A stretch of 64,000 nucleotides of DNA from Merdivicinus sp050943495 (GTDB lineage Bacteria; Bacillota; Clostridia; Oscillospirales; Ruminococcaceae): the NCBI GenBank assembly GCA_050943495.1, contig JBMNPH010000001.1:434001-498000 (forward strand), in the 5' to 3' direction. Below the pieces are notes generated by a model. It did not search any database and had not been told where the DNA came from. It saw only the letters and a program-made list of their open reading frames with translations. The translations under genes were made by a program, and so were the position numbers. Positions 42,926 to 51,347 of this stretch are shown here, piece by piece. Each line of letters starts with the position of its first letter. Position 1 is the stretch's first letter.

Positions 42926-44194
42926 ATGGAACAGAAAGAGTTAGTCATTATCGGCGGCGGACCGGCAGGAATGGCGGCGGCGCTGAGTGCTTATGAGGAA
43001 GGGGTACGAGATATCCTGATTCTGGAACGGGAACATCAGCTCGGCGGTATTCTGGAACAGTGTATTCACAATGGATTCGGTCTGCATCGTTTCAAGGAAG
43101 AATTGACCGGGCCGGAGTACGCGGCACGGTTTTCGTCGCAAGTAATCAGCAAACAAATTCCGTACCTGCTCGATACTATGGTATTGGACTTGGAGACGGC
43201 AGCTGATGGAAACAAAATTATTACAGCGGTGAGCCCAGAAAAAGGTTATCTAAAAATTGCAGCACGTGCCGTAGTGCTCGCAATGGGCTGTCGGGAACGT
43301 CCGCGTGGTGCTTTGAATATTGCAGGTACCCGTCCAGCCGGAATTTATACCGCCGGTGCTGCGCAGAAGTTTGTCAACCGGAAGGGCGAAATGCCCGGCA
43401 AACGGGTTGTGATTTTGGGATCAGGCGACATTGGACTGATTATGGCGCGCCGCATGACGTTGGAAGGTGCAAAGGTAGAAGCAGTCTGTGAGCTAATGCC
43501 GTATTCCGGTGGATTGACTCGAAATATCGTACAGTGTCTGGATGATTTTGGCATTCCGCTAAAATTGAGCCATACAGTCGTGCGGATTCACGGAAAAGAA
43601 CGAGTGGAAGGCGTTACGATTGCAGCTGTTGGAGCAGACCGGCGTCCGATTCCAGGAACAGAGGAATATATCGCTTGTGATACATTATTGCTTTCTGTCG
43701 GTTTGATTCCGGAAAATGAACTATCTCAGCAGGCAGGTGTGGAGTTGGATCCTGTTACAAGCGGCGCCGTTGTGGACGAATGTCGTCAGACTTCCATTCC
43801 GGGAGTATTTGCATGCGGAAATGTCCTGCATGTTCATGATTTGGTGGACTATGTTTCAGAAGAGGCAGAGATTGCGGGACGCTATGCCGCTCATTACCTG
43901 CAAAAAGGAAACTTGGATGGAGAAACCGTGCCGGTAACCGGAAAAGACGGTGTGCGGTATGTGGTTCCCCAAAAGATTCACCGCAATGCGGAACCCTTTG
44001 CAGTTTATTTCCGGGTAGGAGACGTCTATCGGGATGTTCAGATTGCGGTGGAATGTGACGGAAAGGTGCTGCTCACCCGCAAAAAGCAGAAAGTCGCGCC
44101 GGGAGAAATGGAAACGATTCCCCTAAAGGCGGAACAGATTGCGCAGATCAGCGGACCGGTGACTGTCCGGCTGATCCGGAAGGGGGAAAATTGA
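42926..44194 (+). CDS. FAD-dependent pyridine nucleotide-disulfide-type oxidoreductase
   Basis: A 422-residue flavoprotein with an N-terminal FAD site (LVIIGGGPAGMAAALSAYEEG), a central NAD(P) site (KRVVILGSGDIGLIMARRM) and the C-terminal FAD contact (TSIPGVFACGNVLHVHDLVD). The CIHNGFG segment is typical of the subgroup found beside GlpA-like proteins. ATG 42926 is preferred because AGGTGG lies just before it; TTG 42905 and ATG 42911 are in-frame alternatives. It probably passes electrons between NAD(P)H and the partner flavoprotein. Confidence 0.85.
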   Translation: MEQKELVIIGGGPAGMAAALSAYEEGVRDILILEREHQLGGILEQCIHNGFGLHRFKEELTGPEYAARFSSQVISKQIPYLLDTMVLDLETAADGNKIITAVSPEKGYLKIAARAVVLAMGCRERPRGALNIAGTRPAGIYTAGAAQKFVNRKGEMPGKRVVILGSGDIGLIMARRMTLEGAKVEAVCELMPYSGGLTRNIVQCLDDFGIPLKLSHTVVRIHGKERVEGVTIAAVGADRRPIPGTEEYIACDTLLLSVGLIPENELSQQAGVELDPVTSGAVVDECRQTSIPGVFACGNVLHVHDLVDYVSEEAEIAGRYAAHYLQKGNLDGETVPVTGKDGVRYVVPQKIHRNAEPFAVYFRVGDVYRDVQIAVECDGKVLLTRKKQKVAPGEMETIPLKAEQIAQISGPVTVRLIRKGEN

Positions 44195-44195
44195 G

Positions 44196-44564
44196 ATGGA
44201 AAAGCGGAATTTAACCTGTATTGTCTGTCCAATGGGCTGTTCGTTGGAGGTAATGCTGGAAGATGGAAAGGTTGTTTCTGTCAGCGGAAATACTTGTCCG
44301 CGCGGTGAGAAGTATGCACACGAAGAATGCACACATCCAACTCGGGTGCTGACTTCGACAGTACTGGTCGAGGGAGGAAGTCTTCCGGTTGCCTCGGTCA
44401 AAACGAAAGAACCCATACCAAAAGAGATGCTGTTTCAGGCAATGGAAGAAATTCGAAAGATGCGCGTTGCAGCTCCGGTGAAAATCGGGCAGATTCTCAC
44501 GGAGAATTTATGTGGGACAGGAGTAGCGTTAACCGTTACCGGCGATGTAGAGGAAAGGGAGTAA
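44196..44564 (+). CDS. DUF1667 family cysteine-containing protein
   Basis: A 122-residue protein with cysteine motifs CIVCPMGC (residues 6-13) and TCPRGEKYAHEEC (about 36-48), probably binding metal or an Fe-S cluster. DUF1667 proteins regularly accompany the two flavoproteins upstream, suggesting a three-subunit complex. The start lies one base after the upstream stop codon. Confidence 0.88.
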   Translation: MEKRNLTCIVCPMGCSLEVMLEDGKVVSVSGNTCPRGEKYAHEECTHPTRVLTSTVLVEGGSLPVASVKTKEPIPKEMLFQAMEEIRKMRVAAPVKIGQILTENLCGTGVALTVTGDVEERE

Positions 44565-44567
44565 AGT

Positions 44568-45917
44568 ATGACCATTCAGCAGTATATTGGACATGAAATT
44601 GCCTGCCCGTGCGGGCGCGTACATACAACCGATATGAAAAAGGTGCTCATTTCGGCAGGTGCGAGTGATCAGCTTGTTGAGGTTCTGCACGAATTAGGAC
44701 ATGATCGTGTTTTCTGGATTGCCGATGAGAATACCTGGCCGATATTGGGTAAAAAGGCATCGGAACAGATGCGGGACGCCGGTATTTTAGAAACCGGTGT
44801 CGTACTGCCGGGAGATGTGCATGCAGATGAGCTGGGAATCGGCCGTGTTCTGATGCATATGGACCGGGATGCAGAGGTTTTGCTGACGATTGGAAGCGGA
44901 ACGCTCAATGATATCGCCAAATTTGTCAGCCATCGGATGCATATTCCCTATGTGATTTTGGCAACAGCGCCGTCTATGGATGGATTTGCCTCCAATGTGG
45001 CCGCCATGACAACGGATAAGATGAAAACAACCTATGAGGCACACATTCCGGAGGCAATTCTTGCGGATTTGGACGTCCTGTCGCAGGCACCCATGGAGAT
45101 GATTGCGGCGGGCGTAGGTGATATCCTCGGAAAATATAATGCTCTTTGCGACTGGAAAGTTGCCTCGATGATTACGGGCGAATATTATTGCGAATCGATT
45201 GTCAGCCTGATGCGGGAAGCGGTCGAAAAGGTTGTTGAGAATGTGCCGGGGCTGAAAGAACGCCGTCCGGAGGCATTTGCCGGCTTGACGGAGGCATTGA
45301 TTCTGTCGGGAATTGCGATGGGATTTGCAGGAAATTCGCGGCCGGCTTCAGGAAGTGAGCATCACCTTTCGCATTTCTGGGAAATGCGTTTTCTGGCGGA
45401 AGACCGCAAGGCACTCCTGCACGGAACCAAAGTCGGTGTCGGTACAGTATTGTCCATTCGGATGGCAGAGAAGCTGCTGGAAATGCCGGTGGATTTTGGA
45501 AAAGCCGCGGAACATGCCCGAAATTTCGATTGGACAAAGTGGAGAGAGCAGGTGCGGAAAGGGTATGGCGCAGCAGCCGACGGTGTTTTTGCGTTGGAGA
45601 AAACAGCGCAGAAAAATGCCGTAGAACCGCATCGGGAAAGACTGGCATATATTCAGGAACATTGGACAGAGTTGCGGAAGGTCATCCGGGAAACGCTTCC
45701 GTCTTCCCAGAAAGTTGCCGGACTTTTGCAGGAACTTGGCGGCGCTGCGTATCCGGATGAGATCGGCGTTGAGCCGGAACTGGTAAAAGAAGCGATATTG
45801 TTGGCAAAAGAACTTCGGAACCGGTATACAATTCTGCAATTGCTGTGGGATTTGGGATTGCTGGATCAATTTGCGGAGGAATTTTCCGGGAAGGAAGGGT
45901 CCCATGCGTCCAATTGA
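44568..45917 (+). CDS. araM: Glycerol-1-phosphate dehydrogenase AraM
   Basis: A 449-residue member of the iron-alcohol-dehydrogenase-like AraM/EgsA family, expected to reduce dihydroxyacetone phosphate to sn-glycerol 1-phosphate with NAD(P)H and a metal (Ni in B. subtilis AraM). Seen are the cofactor motif TIGSGTLNDIAKFVSHR, APSMDGFASNVAAMT, the metal residues in GVGDILGKYNALCDW, ASGSEHHLSHF and LHGTKVGVGT. In B. subtilis araM lies in the arabinose operon; here araB and araD follow two genes later. It overlaps the next gene by 14 bases. Confidence 0.93.
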   Translation: MTIQQYIGHEIACPCGRVHTTDMKKVLISAGASDQLVEVLHELGHDRVFWIADENTWPILGKKASEQMRDAGILETGVVLPGDVHADELGIGRVLMHMDRDAEVLLTIGSGTLNDIAKFVSHRMHIPYVILATAPSMDGFASNVAAMTTDKMKTTYEAHIPEAILADLDVLSQAPMEMIAAGVGDILGKYNALCDWKVASMITGEYYCESIVSLMREAVEKVVENVPGLKERRPEAFAGLTEALILSGIAMGFAGNSRPASGSEHHLSHFWEMRFLAEDRKALLHGTKVGVGTVLSIRMAEKLLEMPVDFGKAAEHARNFDWTKWREQVRKGYGAAADGVFALEKTAQKNAVEPHRERLAYIQEHWTELRKVIRETLPSSQKVAGLLQELGGAAYPDEIGVEPELVKEAILLAKELRNRYTILQLLWDLGLLDQFAEEFSGKEGSHASN

Positions 45918-46707
45918 GGAATTAAGTGCAACGCAGGCTTCCAAGATTCGGATTATCCTGCATGATATTGATGATACCATCACCAACAACGGGAAGCTGA
46001 CAGCGGAAGCTTATACGGCTTTATGGCGTCTGCATGACACAGGATTTCGGGTCATTCCGGTGACAGGACGGCCGGCGGGATGGTGTGATATGGCTATCCG
46101 TCAATGGCCCATTGATGCAATTGTCGGGGAAAATGGCGCCTTCGTTTACTACTGGAAGGACGGGAAACCGGAGATGTTCCGGCATCCTTCCATTCCGGCA
46201 GAGAGTGTGGCGGATAAGCTGGACGCTGTGCGGAAAGCTTGTCTGGCAGGGGTGCCAGGCTGTCGGATTGCCAAGGATCAGCATTTTCGAATGTATGATT
46301 TGGCGGTGGATTTCCGGGAAGATGAGCCGAAATTGCCGCTGGAAGCAGGAGACCGAATTCGGGAGATCGCGGAGAGTATGGGCGCCGTGGCGAAGGTCAG
46401 TTCGATTCATGTGAACTGCTGGTACGGTAATTATGACAAACTGTCGATGACCCGTCTATTCCTGCGAGAAATTTATGGAATTGAAGATCCGGAAGAATGT
46501 GTCATGTTTTTCGGCGATTCCGCCAATGACGAGCCGATGTTCCGGGAATTGCCGCTTTCGTGCGGAGTGGAGAATGTGGAACCGTTTCTTTCCCGCATGC
46601 AGTATCATCCGGCCTACCTTGCGGAAGGGGAAGGCGGATATGGATTTGCGCGGGCAGCGGATTTTCTGATTCAGCAGAGATTAGGTAATTGTATCGGAAA
46701 AGAATAG
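45904..46707 (+). CDS. HAD-superfamily phosphatase, IIB type
   Basis: A 267-residue phosphatase with motif I LHDIDDTITNNG (the nucleophile Asp and acid Asp), motif II VIPVTGR, a C2-type cap, and motif IV FFGDSANDEPMF. The subfamily includes mannosyl- and glucosyl-3-phosphoglycerate phosphatases and sugar phosphatases. ATG 45904 follows GGAAGGG inside the end of araM. By position it corresponds to AraL of B. subtilis, a promiscuous sugar phosphatase, although that belongs to a different HAD subclass. Last gene before a terminator. Confidence 0.88.
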   Translation: MRPIEELSATQASKIRIILHDIDDTITNNGKLTAEAYTALWRLHDTGFRVIPVTGRPAGWCDMAIRQWPIDAIVGENGAFVYYWKDGKPEMFRHPSIPAESVADKLDAVRKACLAGVPGCRIAKDQHFRMYDLAVDFREDEPKLPLEAGDRIREIAESMGAVAKVSSIHVNCWYGNYDKLSMTRLFLREIYGIEDPEECVMFFGDSANDEPMFRELPLSCGVENVEPFLSRMQYHPAYLAEGEGGYGFARAADFLIQQRLGNCIGKE

Positions 46708-46721
46708 AATGGATCCGATTG

Positions 46722-46751
46722 CAGGCGGGAGGAGACTCCTGCCTGTTTTTG
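46722..46751 (+). terminator. Terminator between the araM and araB units
   Basis: CAGGCGGGAG (46722-46731) pairs with CTCCTGCCTG (46736-46745), one G-U pair, followed by TTTTTG. Confidence 0.85.
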
Positions 46752-46772
46752 TAAAAAAATTAGCGGGAACTC

Positions 46773-46828
46773 TTTTCAAATTCGGATAAATATGCTATAA
46801 TGCCAATAAAAGTACTCTCGTATGAGAG
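46773..46828 (+). promoter_or_regulatory. Promoter and possible operator of araB
   Basis: An extended -10 TGCTATAAT (TATAAT 46796-46801) has TTTTCA 17 bases upstream. An inverted repeat CTCTC-GTAT-GAGAG (46815-46828) lies just after the expected start site and may be an operator or a short leader hairpin next to the ribosome binding site. Confidence 0.6.
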
Positions 46829-46842
46829 AAAGGACGATTGGA

Positions 46843-48510
46843 ATGAAAAAATATGCAATTGGTGTGGACTATGGCACTTTGTCCGGCCGCGCACTGTTGA
46901 TTGACGTCGCGAACGGAGAAGAGCTGGCTTCTTCGGTTTACGAATACCCGCACGCGGTTATGGATCGGACTCTGCCGGACGGTACCCCCTTAAAACAGGA
47001 TTGGGCGTTGCAGCATCCTCAAGATTACCTTGATGTGCTCGGGCACACAATCCCTGCGGTCTTAAAAGAAAGCGGAGTTTCTCCAAAAGATGTTATCGGA
47101 ATCGGAATTGATTTTACTGCTTGTACAGTACTTCCGGTCCTGAAGGATGGCACACCGCTTTGCTTTTTGCCGGAATATCAAAACCGTCCGCATGCCTATG
47201 TAAAATTGTGGAAACATCATGCGGCGCAGGATAAGGCGAATGCCTTGAATCGGATTGCGGAAGAGCGGGGCGAAAAATGGCTGGCGAATTACGGCGGCAA
47301 AATTTCTTCGGAGTGGGCAGTGCCAAAAATCTGGCAGATTCTGGACGAGGATCCGGAAATCTATGAAAAGATGGATCGCTTTATTGAGGCTGCGGACTGG
47401 ATTGTGTGGCAGCTTTGCGGAAAGGAAACCCGTAATTCCTGCACAGCCGGATATAAGGAAATCTGGAATAAAAAAGCTGGATTCCCGTCGCGGGAATTCT
47501 TTGCTGCATTGGATCCCCGGCTGGCAGATCTGCCGGATACCAAGTTTTCCCGGGAAATTACGCCCCTGGGTTCGCGTGCCGGCTCGATTACGGAGGCGGC
47601 AGCAAAGCTGACCGGTTTATGTGAGGGAACGGCTGTTGCAGTCGGCAATGTGGATGCGCATGTATGCGTTCCTGCTACAGGAATTGACGGCCCCGGTAAG
47701 GTTCTGGCTATTATGGGAACATCGACCTGCCATATTCTGATGGGTACCGAAGAAGTACAGGTGCCGGGAATCTGCGGCGTAGTGGAAGATGGTGTCATGC
47801 CAGGTTATTTTGGCTATGAAGCGGGACAGTCCTGTGTCGGAGATCATTTTGCATGGTTTTTGGATAATTGCCTGCCAGCATCCTATTATGAGGCTGCAAA
47901 GGCGGAAGGCAAGAATATCCATCAGTATCTGCGGGAAAAAGCACAGGTTCAGAAGCCGGGAGAAAGCGGACTGCTGGCGTTGGATTGGTGGAATGGAAAT
48001 CGTTCGGTGCTGGTTGACGTGGATCTGACTGGTATGATGCTGGGAATGACCCTGCAGACCCGTCCGGAGGAAATTTATCGCGCTCTGATCGAAGCAACGG
48101 CTTACGGTACCCGGATGATTATTGATAATTTTAAAGAAGGCGGCGTTCCGGTTGAGGAGTTTGTGGCATCGGGCGGCATTGCGCGCAAAGACCCGATGAT
48201 GATGCAGATTTATGCGGATGTGCTGAATATGCCGATTCGTGTCACTTCGACATCACAGGGCCCCGCTCTGGGATCTGCGTTGTTCGGGGCAGTGGCTGCC
48301 GGTAAGGCTGCGGGCGGATTTGACAGCATTTTTGAGGCTGCACGTGCAGTGGATACTTCCCGTGACATTCTTTACAACCCGATTCCCGAGAATGCGGCTG
48401 TCTATGAAAAGTTGTTTGCGGAATACAAACGCTTGCATGATTACTTCGGGCGCGGTGAGAACGATGTAATGAAACGCCTGAAATCGATCAAGGCGGAAGT
48501 CCGCGGATAA
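46843..48510 (+). CDS. araB: Ribulokinase AraB (FGGY family)
   Basis: A 555-residue kinase phosphorylating L-ribulose to L-ribulose 5-phosphate. The N-terminal phosphate loop YAIGVDYGTLSGRALLIDV and the ribulokinase feature DGTPLKQDWALQHPQDYLD are diagnostic; GIGIDFTACTVLPV and the C-terminal FGGY ATP site (FVASGGIARKDPMMMQIYADV) are complete. ATG 46843 follows GAAAGGA. It begins a unit with araD and an SGNH hydrolase. L-arabinose isomerase (araA) is not in the window. Confidence 0.95.
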   Translation: MKKYAIGVDYGTLSGRALLIDVANGEELASSVYEYPHAVMDRTLPDGTPLKQDWALQHPQDYLDVLGHTIPAVLKESGVSPKDVIGIGIDFTACTVLPVLKDGTPLCFLPEYQNRPHAYVKLWKHHAAQDKANALNRIAEERGEKWLANYGGKISSEWAVPKIWQILDEDPEIYEKMDRFIEAADWIVWQLCGKETRNSCTAGYKEIWNKKAGFPSREFFAALDPRLADLPDTKFSREITPLGSRAGSITEAAAKLTGLCEGTAVAVGNVDAHVCVPATGIDGPGKVLAIMGTSTCHILMGTEEVQVPGICGVVEDGVMPGYFGYEAGQSCVGDHFAWFLDNCLPASYYEAAKAEGKNIHQYLREKAQVQKPGESGLLALDWWNGNRSVLVDVDLTGMMLGMTLQTRPEEIYRALIEATAYGTRMIIDNFKEGGVPVEEFVASGGIARKDPMMMQIYADVLNMPIRVTSTSQGPALGSALFGAVAAGKAAGGFDSIFEAARAVDTSRDILYNPIPENAAVYEKLFAEYKRLHDYFGRGENDVMKRLKSIKAEVRG

Positions 48511-48522
48511 GGAGGATCCGAT

Positions 48523-49227
48523 ATGCTGGAAAAATTAAAGGAAGATGTCTGGAAAGCAAATTTGCAGCTTCCAAAGCATGGCCTGGTAGTTTTTACATGG
48601 GGAAATGTATCCGGATTTGATGCCGAAAGCGGATTGTTTGTGATTAAGCCATCCGGAGTCGAGTACGATGAACTGACGCCGGATGATATGGTCGTTATGG
48701 ATTTAAACGGAAACAAGGTGGAGGGACGGCTGAATCCTTCTTCCGATACACCGACCCATCTGGTACTGTACCGGAATTTCCCCGGAATCGGCGGAGTGGT
48801 GCATACCCATTCCCGTTGGGCGACTTCTTGGGCACAGGCAGGACGCGATATTCCTGCCTACGGAACCACTCACGCAGATTATTTTTACGGTGCGATTCCC
48901 TGCACCCGCAAGATGAAGAGCAAAGAAATCGAGGGCGCCTATGAGGAGGAAACGGGAAATGTCATTGTAGAGCGATTCAATGGACTGAATCCGTTGGATA
49001 TTCCGGCGGTTCTGGTACATTCTCATGGCCCGTTTACATGGGGAAAGGATTGCTTTGAGGCGGTTTATCACGCCGTTGTGCTGGAGGAGACCGCTCGGAT
49101 GGCGGCGATGAGCGAATGGCTGGCACCTGGCGGACCCGGTACGCTGGATTCCATGCAGCAGAAATTGTTGGATAAGCATTATCTTCGGAAACACGGTGCA
49201 AACGCCTATTACGGGCAGAAAAAGTGA
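48523..49227 (+). CDS. araD: L-ribulose-5-phosphate 4-epimerase
   Basis: A 234-residue class II aldolase-fold epimerase producing D-xylulose 5-phosphate. The zinc histidines lie in VVHTHSRWATSWAQAG and LVHSHGPFTWG; the early TWGNVSGFD and KPSGVEYDEL segments are substrate-phosphate contacts. AAGGAGG precedes the ATG, 12 bases after araB. Confidence 0.95.
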   Translation: MLEKLKEDVWKANLQLPKHGLVVFTWGNVSGFDAESGLFVIKPSGVEYDELTPDDMVVMDLNGNKVEGRLNPSSDTPTHLVLYRNFPGIGGVVHTHSRWATSWAQAGRDIPAYGTTHADYFYGAIPCTRKMKSKEIEGAYEEETGNVIVERFNGLNPLDIPAVLVHSHGPFTWGKDCFEAVYHAVVLEETARMAAMSEWLAPGGPGTLDSMQQKLLDKHYLRKHGANAYYGQKK

Positions 49228-49237
49228 GGGATTTCCA

Positions 49238-49888
49238 ATGAAATTTGCGAAAAACAGCAAAGTCGTTTTTATCGGTGATTCGATCACCGACTTTGACCGT
49301 GCACGTCCATATGGGGAAGGACGAGATACCAGTATTGGGAGAAGTTATGTCGGCTTGGTGGATGGATTTATTAAGGCTGCTTATCCGGATGCTCATATCC
49401 GGATCATCAATATGGGAATCAGCGGTAATACCACCCGGGATTTGAAAGACCGCTGGCAGACCGATGTGATGGATTTGAAGCCGGACTGGCTGAGTATCCT
49501 CATTGGCATTAACGATGTGTGGCGGCATTTTGATCGGCCATTTATAGTGGAAAGTCAAGTGGGAATTGCGGAGTACCGTGCGAATCTGGAAGAATTGATC
49601 GTGAAAACACTCCCGACCTTGAAGGGCGGACTAATCCTGATGACGCCGTATTTCATGGAACAGGATAAAACCGATGCCATGCGGGTTATGATGGATGAGT
49701 ATGGGGCAGTCGTGAAAGAACTGGCCCAAAAATACGGGGCAGTTCTGATTGATTTGCAGGCCGAATTTGACCGGTATTTTGCGCATAACCATCCCATGTC
49801 GGTGAACTGGGACTATATCCATCCGGATATTGTGGGACATTCGATTATTGCACGTGCGATCTTAAAGGCAATCGATTACGAATGGTAA
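49238..49888 (+). CDS. SGNH/GDSL family hydrolase
   Basis: A 216-residue esterase-like protein without a signal peptide. All four SGNH blocks are visible: GDSIT (catalytic Ser), MGISGNTTRDL (Gly), LIGINDVW (Asn) and DYIHPDIVGH (Asp-His). ATG 49238 follows GAGGGA. Co-transcribed with araBD, so it may remove acetyl or feruloyl decorations from arabinose-containing oligosaccharides inside the cell; substrate is inference. Confidence 0.9.
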   Translation: MKFAKNSKVVFIGDSITDFDRARPYGEGRDTSIGRSYVGLVDGFIKAAYPDAHIRIINMGISGNTTRDLKDRWQTDVMDLKPDWLSILIGINDVWRHFDRPFIVESQVGIAEYRANLEELIVKTLPTLKGGLILMTPYFMEQDKTDAMRVMMDEYGAVVKELAQKYGAVLIDLQAEFDRYFAHNHPMSVNWDYIHPDIVGHSIIARAILKAIDYEW

Positions 49889-49894
49889 GAAAAT

Positions 49895-49925
49895 ACGTCC
49901 TCCTGTCGGAACGGGAGGACGTTCA
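49895..49925. terminator. Bidirectional terminator between the ara unit and gldA
   Basis: ACGTCCTCC (49895-49903) pairs with GGAGGACGT (49914-49922), loop 10, between two convergent genes. Confidence 0.75.
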
Positions 49926-49939
49926 TTTTATACGGGAAT

Positions 49940-51046
49940 TCAGCAGCAGCTGTCTTCTTTGTAGTAGTGGCCAATTGCATCTGCACCGACGATAGCAGCA
50001 TAAACGCTTTCCGGAGTGACAGCGAAGGGCATATTGCCAAGAGTATCGGTATCTGCACAAGCGAGGCGGGCAACTTCCATCAGCTGTTCTTTTTTGAGCT
50101 CATGGATTCCGAGATCACAAAGGGTGGTAGGCAAGCCGACCGCCATGCAGAAGTTAATGACTTCCTCGATTTCCTCTGCGGGAGAATTTTCCAGAACCAG
50201 CTGTACCAGAGTTCCGAATGCCACTTTTTCACCATGATACATGCTGTGGGTTTCCGGAATTACGGTGAGGCCGTTGTGAATGGCATGAGCGCCGGCAAGA
50301 CCGCCGCTTTCAAATCCCACACCGCTCAGGTAAGTGTTGGCTTCAATGATATTTTCCACAGCTTTGGTGCAAATTTTACGTTCAACAGCCAGTTTTGCCT
50401 TCAGGCCATCTGCCAGCAGAGTGTCATAGCAAAGACGTGCAAGCTGCATGGCAGCGAGGGTAGCTTTACCGCCCACGCAGTTGGTAGCATCCGAGGCTTT
50501 GCAGGCGCGCGCTTCGAAATAAGTTGCGAGGGCGTCACCCATGCCGGAAACCAGCAGGCGAGCCGGTGCAGCACTGACGATATCCGTATCAACGAGGACC
50601 ATGTTGGGGTTGGAGGTGAGGAACAAGTAGCGTTCAAATACACCTTCATCCGAGTAGATTACCGACAGAGCCGAGCAGGGCGCATCAGTGGATGCAATGG
50701 TGGGGACGATTATGACCGGCACTTTTGCATAGTAGGCGGCAGCTTTAGCGGTATCGTGGATTTTTCCGCCGCCGATTCCGACGATAACGTCGCAGCCGGA
50801 AGCGCGGAACTGTTCCAGAATACGGTTGATTTCATTCATGGAACATTCGCCGCGGAAATTTTCGTAGGTAGCGGTCATATCCGTGCCGGAGAGGCTTTCC
50901 GAAATAGCACCTTCTACACGGGATTTTCCGGAATCACTGGTAAGAATGAAAAGTTTTTTGCCGAATTTTTCGACATGCTGTCCGAGGTTTCTGAGTTCGC
51001 CGCGGCCTTGTACATAACGGCTGGGACTTCCGATGATATTTGCCAT
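49940..51046 (-). CDS. gldA: Glycerol dehydrogenase GldA
   Basis: A 368-residue NAD- and metal-dependent dehydrogenase interconverting glycerol and dihydroxyacetone. It aligns with classical GldA from IGSPSRYVQG; the NAD loop is GIGGGKIHDTAKA, the metal ligands are the Asp in TIASTDAPCSALS, His in AHAIHNGL and His in MYHGEKVAFG. The conventional start is ATG 51046 (or 51058). The reading frame continues upstream without a stop to ATG 51214, which has a strong AAGGAGG, giving a possible 56-residue N-terminal extension. It ends with adjacent cysteines (SCC). Confidence 0.93.
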   Translation of the reverse strand: MANIIGSPSRYVQGRGELRNLGQHVEKFGKKLFILTSDSGKSRVEGAISESLSGTDMTATYENFRGECSMNEINRILEQFRASGCDVIVGIGGGKIHDTAKAAAYYAKVPVIIVPTIASTDAPCSALSVIYSDEGVFERYLFLTSNPNMVLVDTDIVSAAPARLLVSGMGDALATYFEARACKASDATNCVGGKATLAAMQLARLCYDTLLADGLKAKLAVERKICTKAVENIIEANTYLSGVGFESGGLAGAHAIHNGLTVIPETHSMYHGEKVAFGTLVQLVLENSPAEEIEEVINFCMAVGLPTTLCDLGIHELKKEQLMEVARLACADTDTLGNMPFAVTPESVYAAIVGADAIGHYYKEDSCC

Positions 51047-51214
51047 AGAATTTGACATCCTTTCTTTATTTGTGATATTTTTATCATACACCGTTGGCAG
51101 AGAAAAATCCAGATCTTTTTTGTGAACATCCTGCCGGAAATCGCGGGGATACATAGCGGCCAACTGCTCGTTATATTGTCGAACCATTTCCCGAAAATTG
51201 CTTTCCTGTGGCAT
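51047..51214 (-). other. In-frame 5' extension of gldA with its own ribosome binding site
   Basis: Fifty-six codons in the gldA frame run from ATG 51214, preceded by AAAAAGGAGG at 8 bases, to the canonical GldA start. The peptide is charged and contains no recognised domain (REMVRQYNEQLAAMY early). A second, weaker AAAGGA precedes the internal start. It may be a real N-terminal extension, or a leader region with dual starts. Confidence 0.5.
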
Positions 51215-51285
51215 ACAGATTTCCTCCTTTTTGATTGAGTATATGCAGAAAAGAAGCGGGTCATGCGGTATTTTGACTCGTATGA

Positions 51286-51314
51286 TTGTAAGAACGTAGG
51301 AAATATGCTACAAT
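51286..51314 (+). promoter_or_regulatory. Promoter of the IlvD/Edd-family gene
   Basis: TTGTAA (51286-51291) and an extended -10 TGCTACAAT (TACAAT 51309-51314), spacer 17 bases, about 33 bases before the start. Confidence 0.65.
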
Positions 51315-51347
51315 ATGGGAAAAGGAAAAACAGAAAGGGTGAAATTT

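Noticed and set aside
46480..46842. araB and the upstream araM unit as one operon
   Set aside because: A good hairpin terminator and an extended -10 promoter separate them, so they are annotated as two units, though read-through is possible.
49967..51055. A 362-codon open frame on the plus strand opposite gldA
   Set aside because: GldA motifs and metal ligands on the minus strand are complete; the plus-strand product matches nothing.
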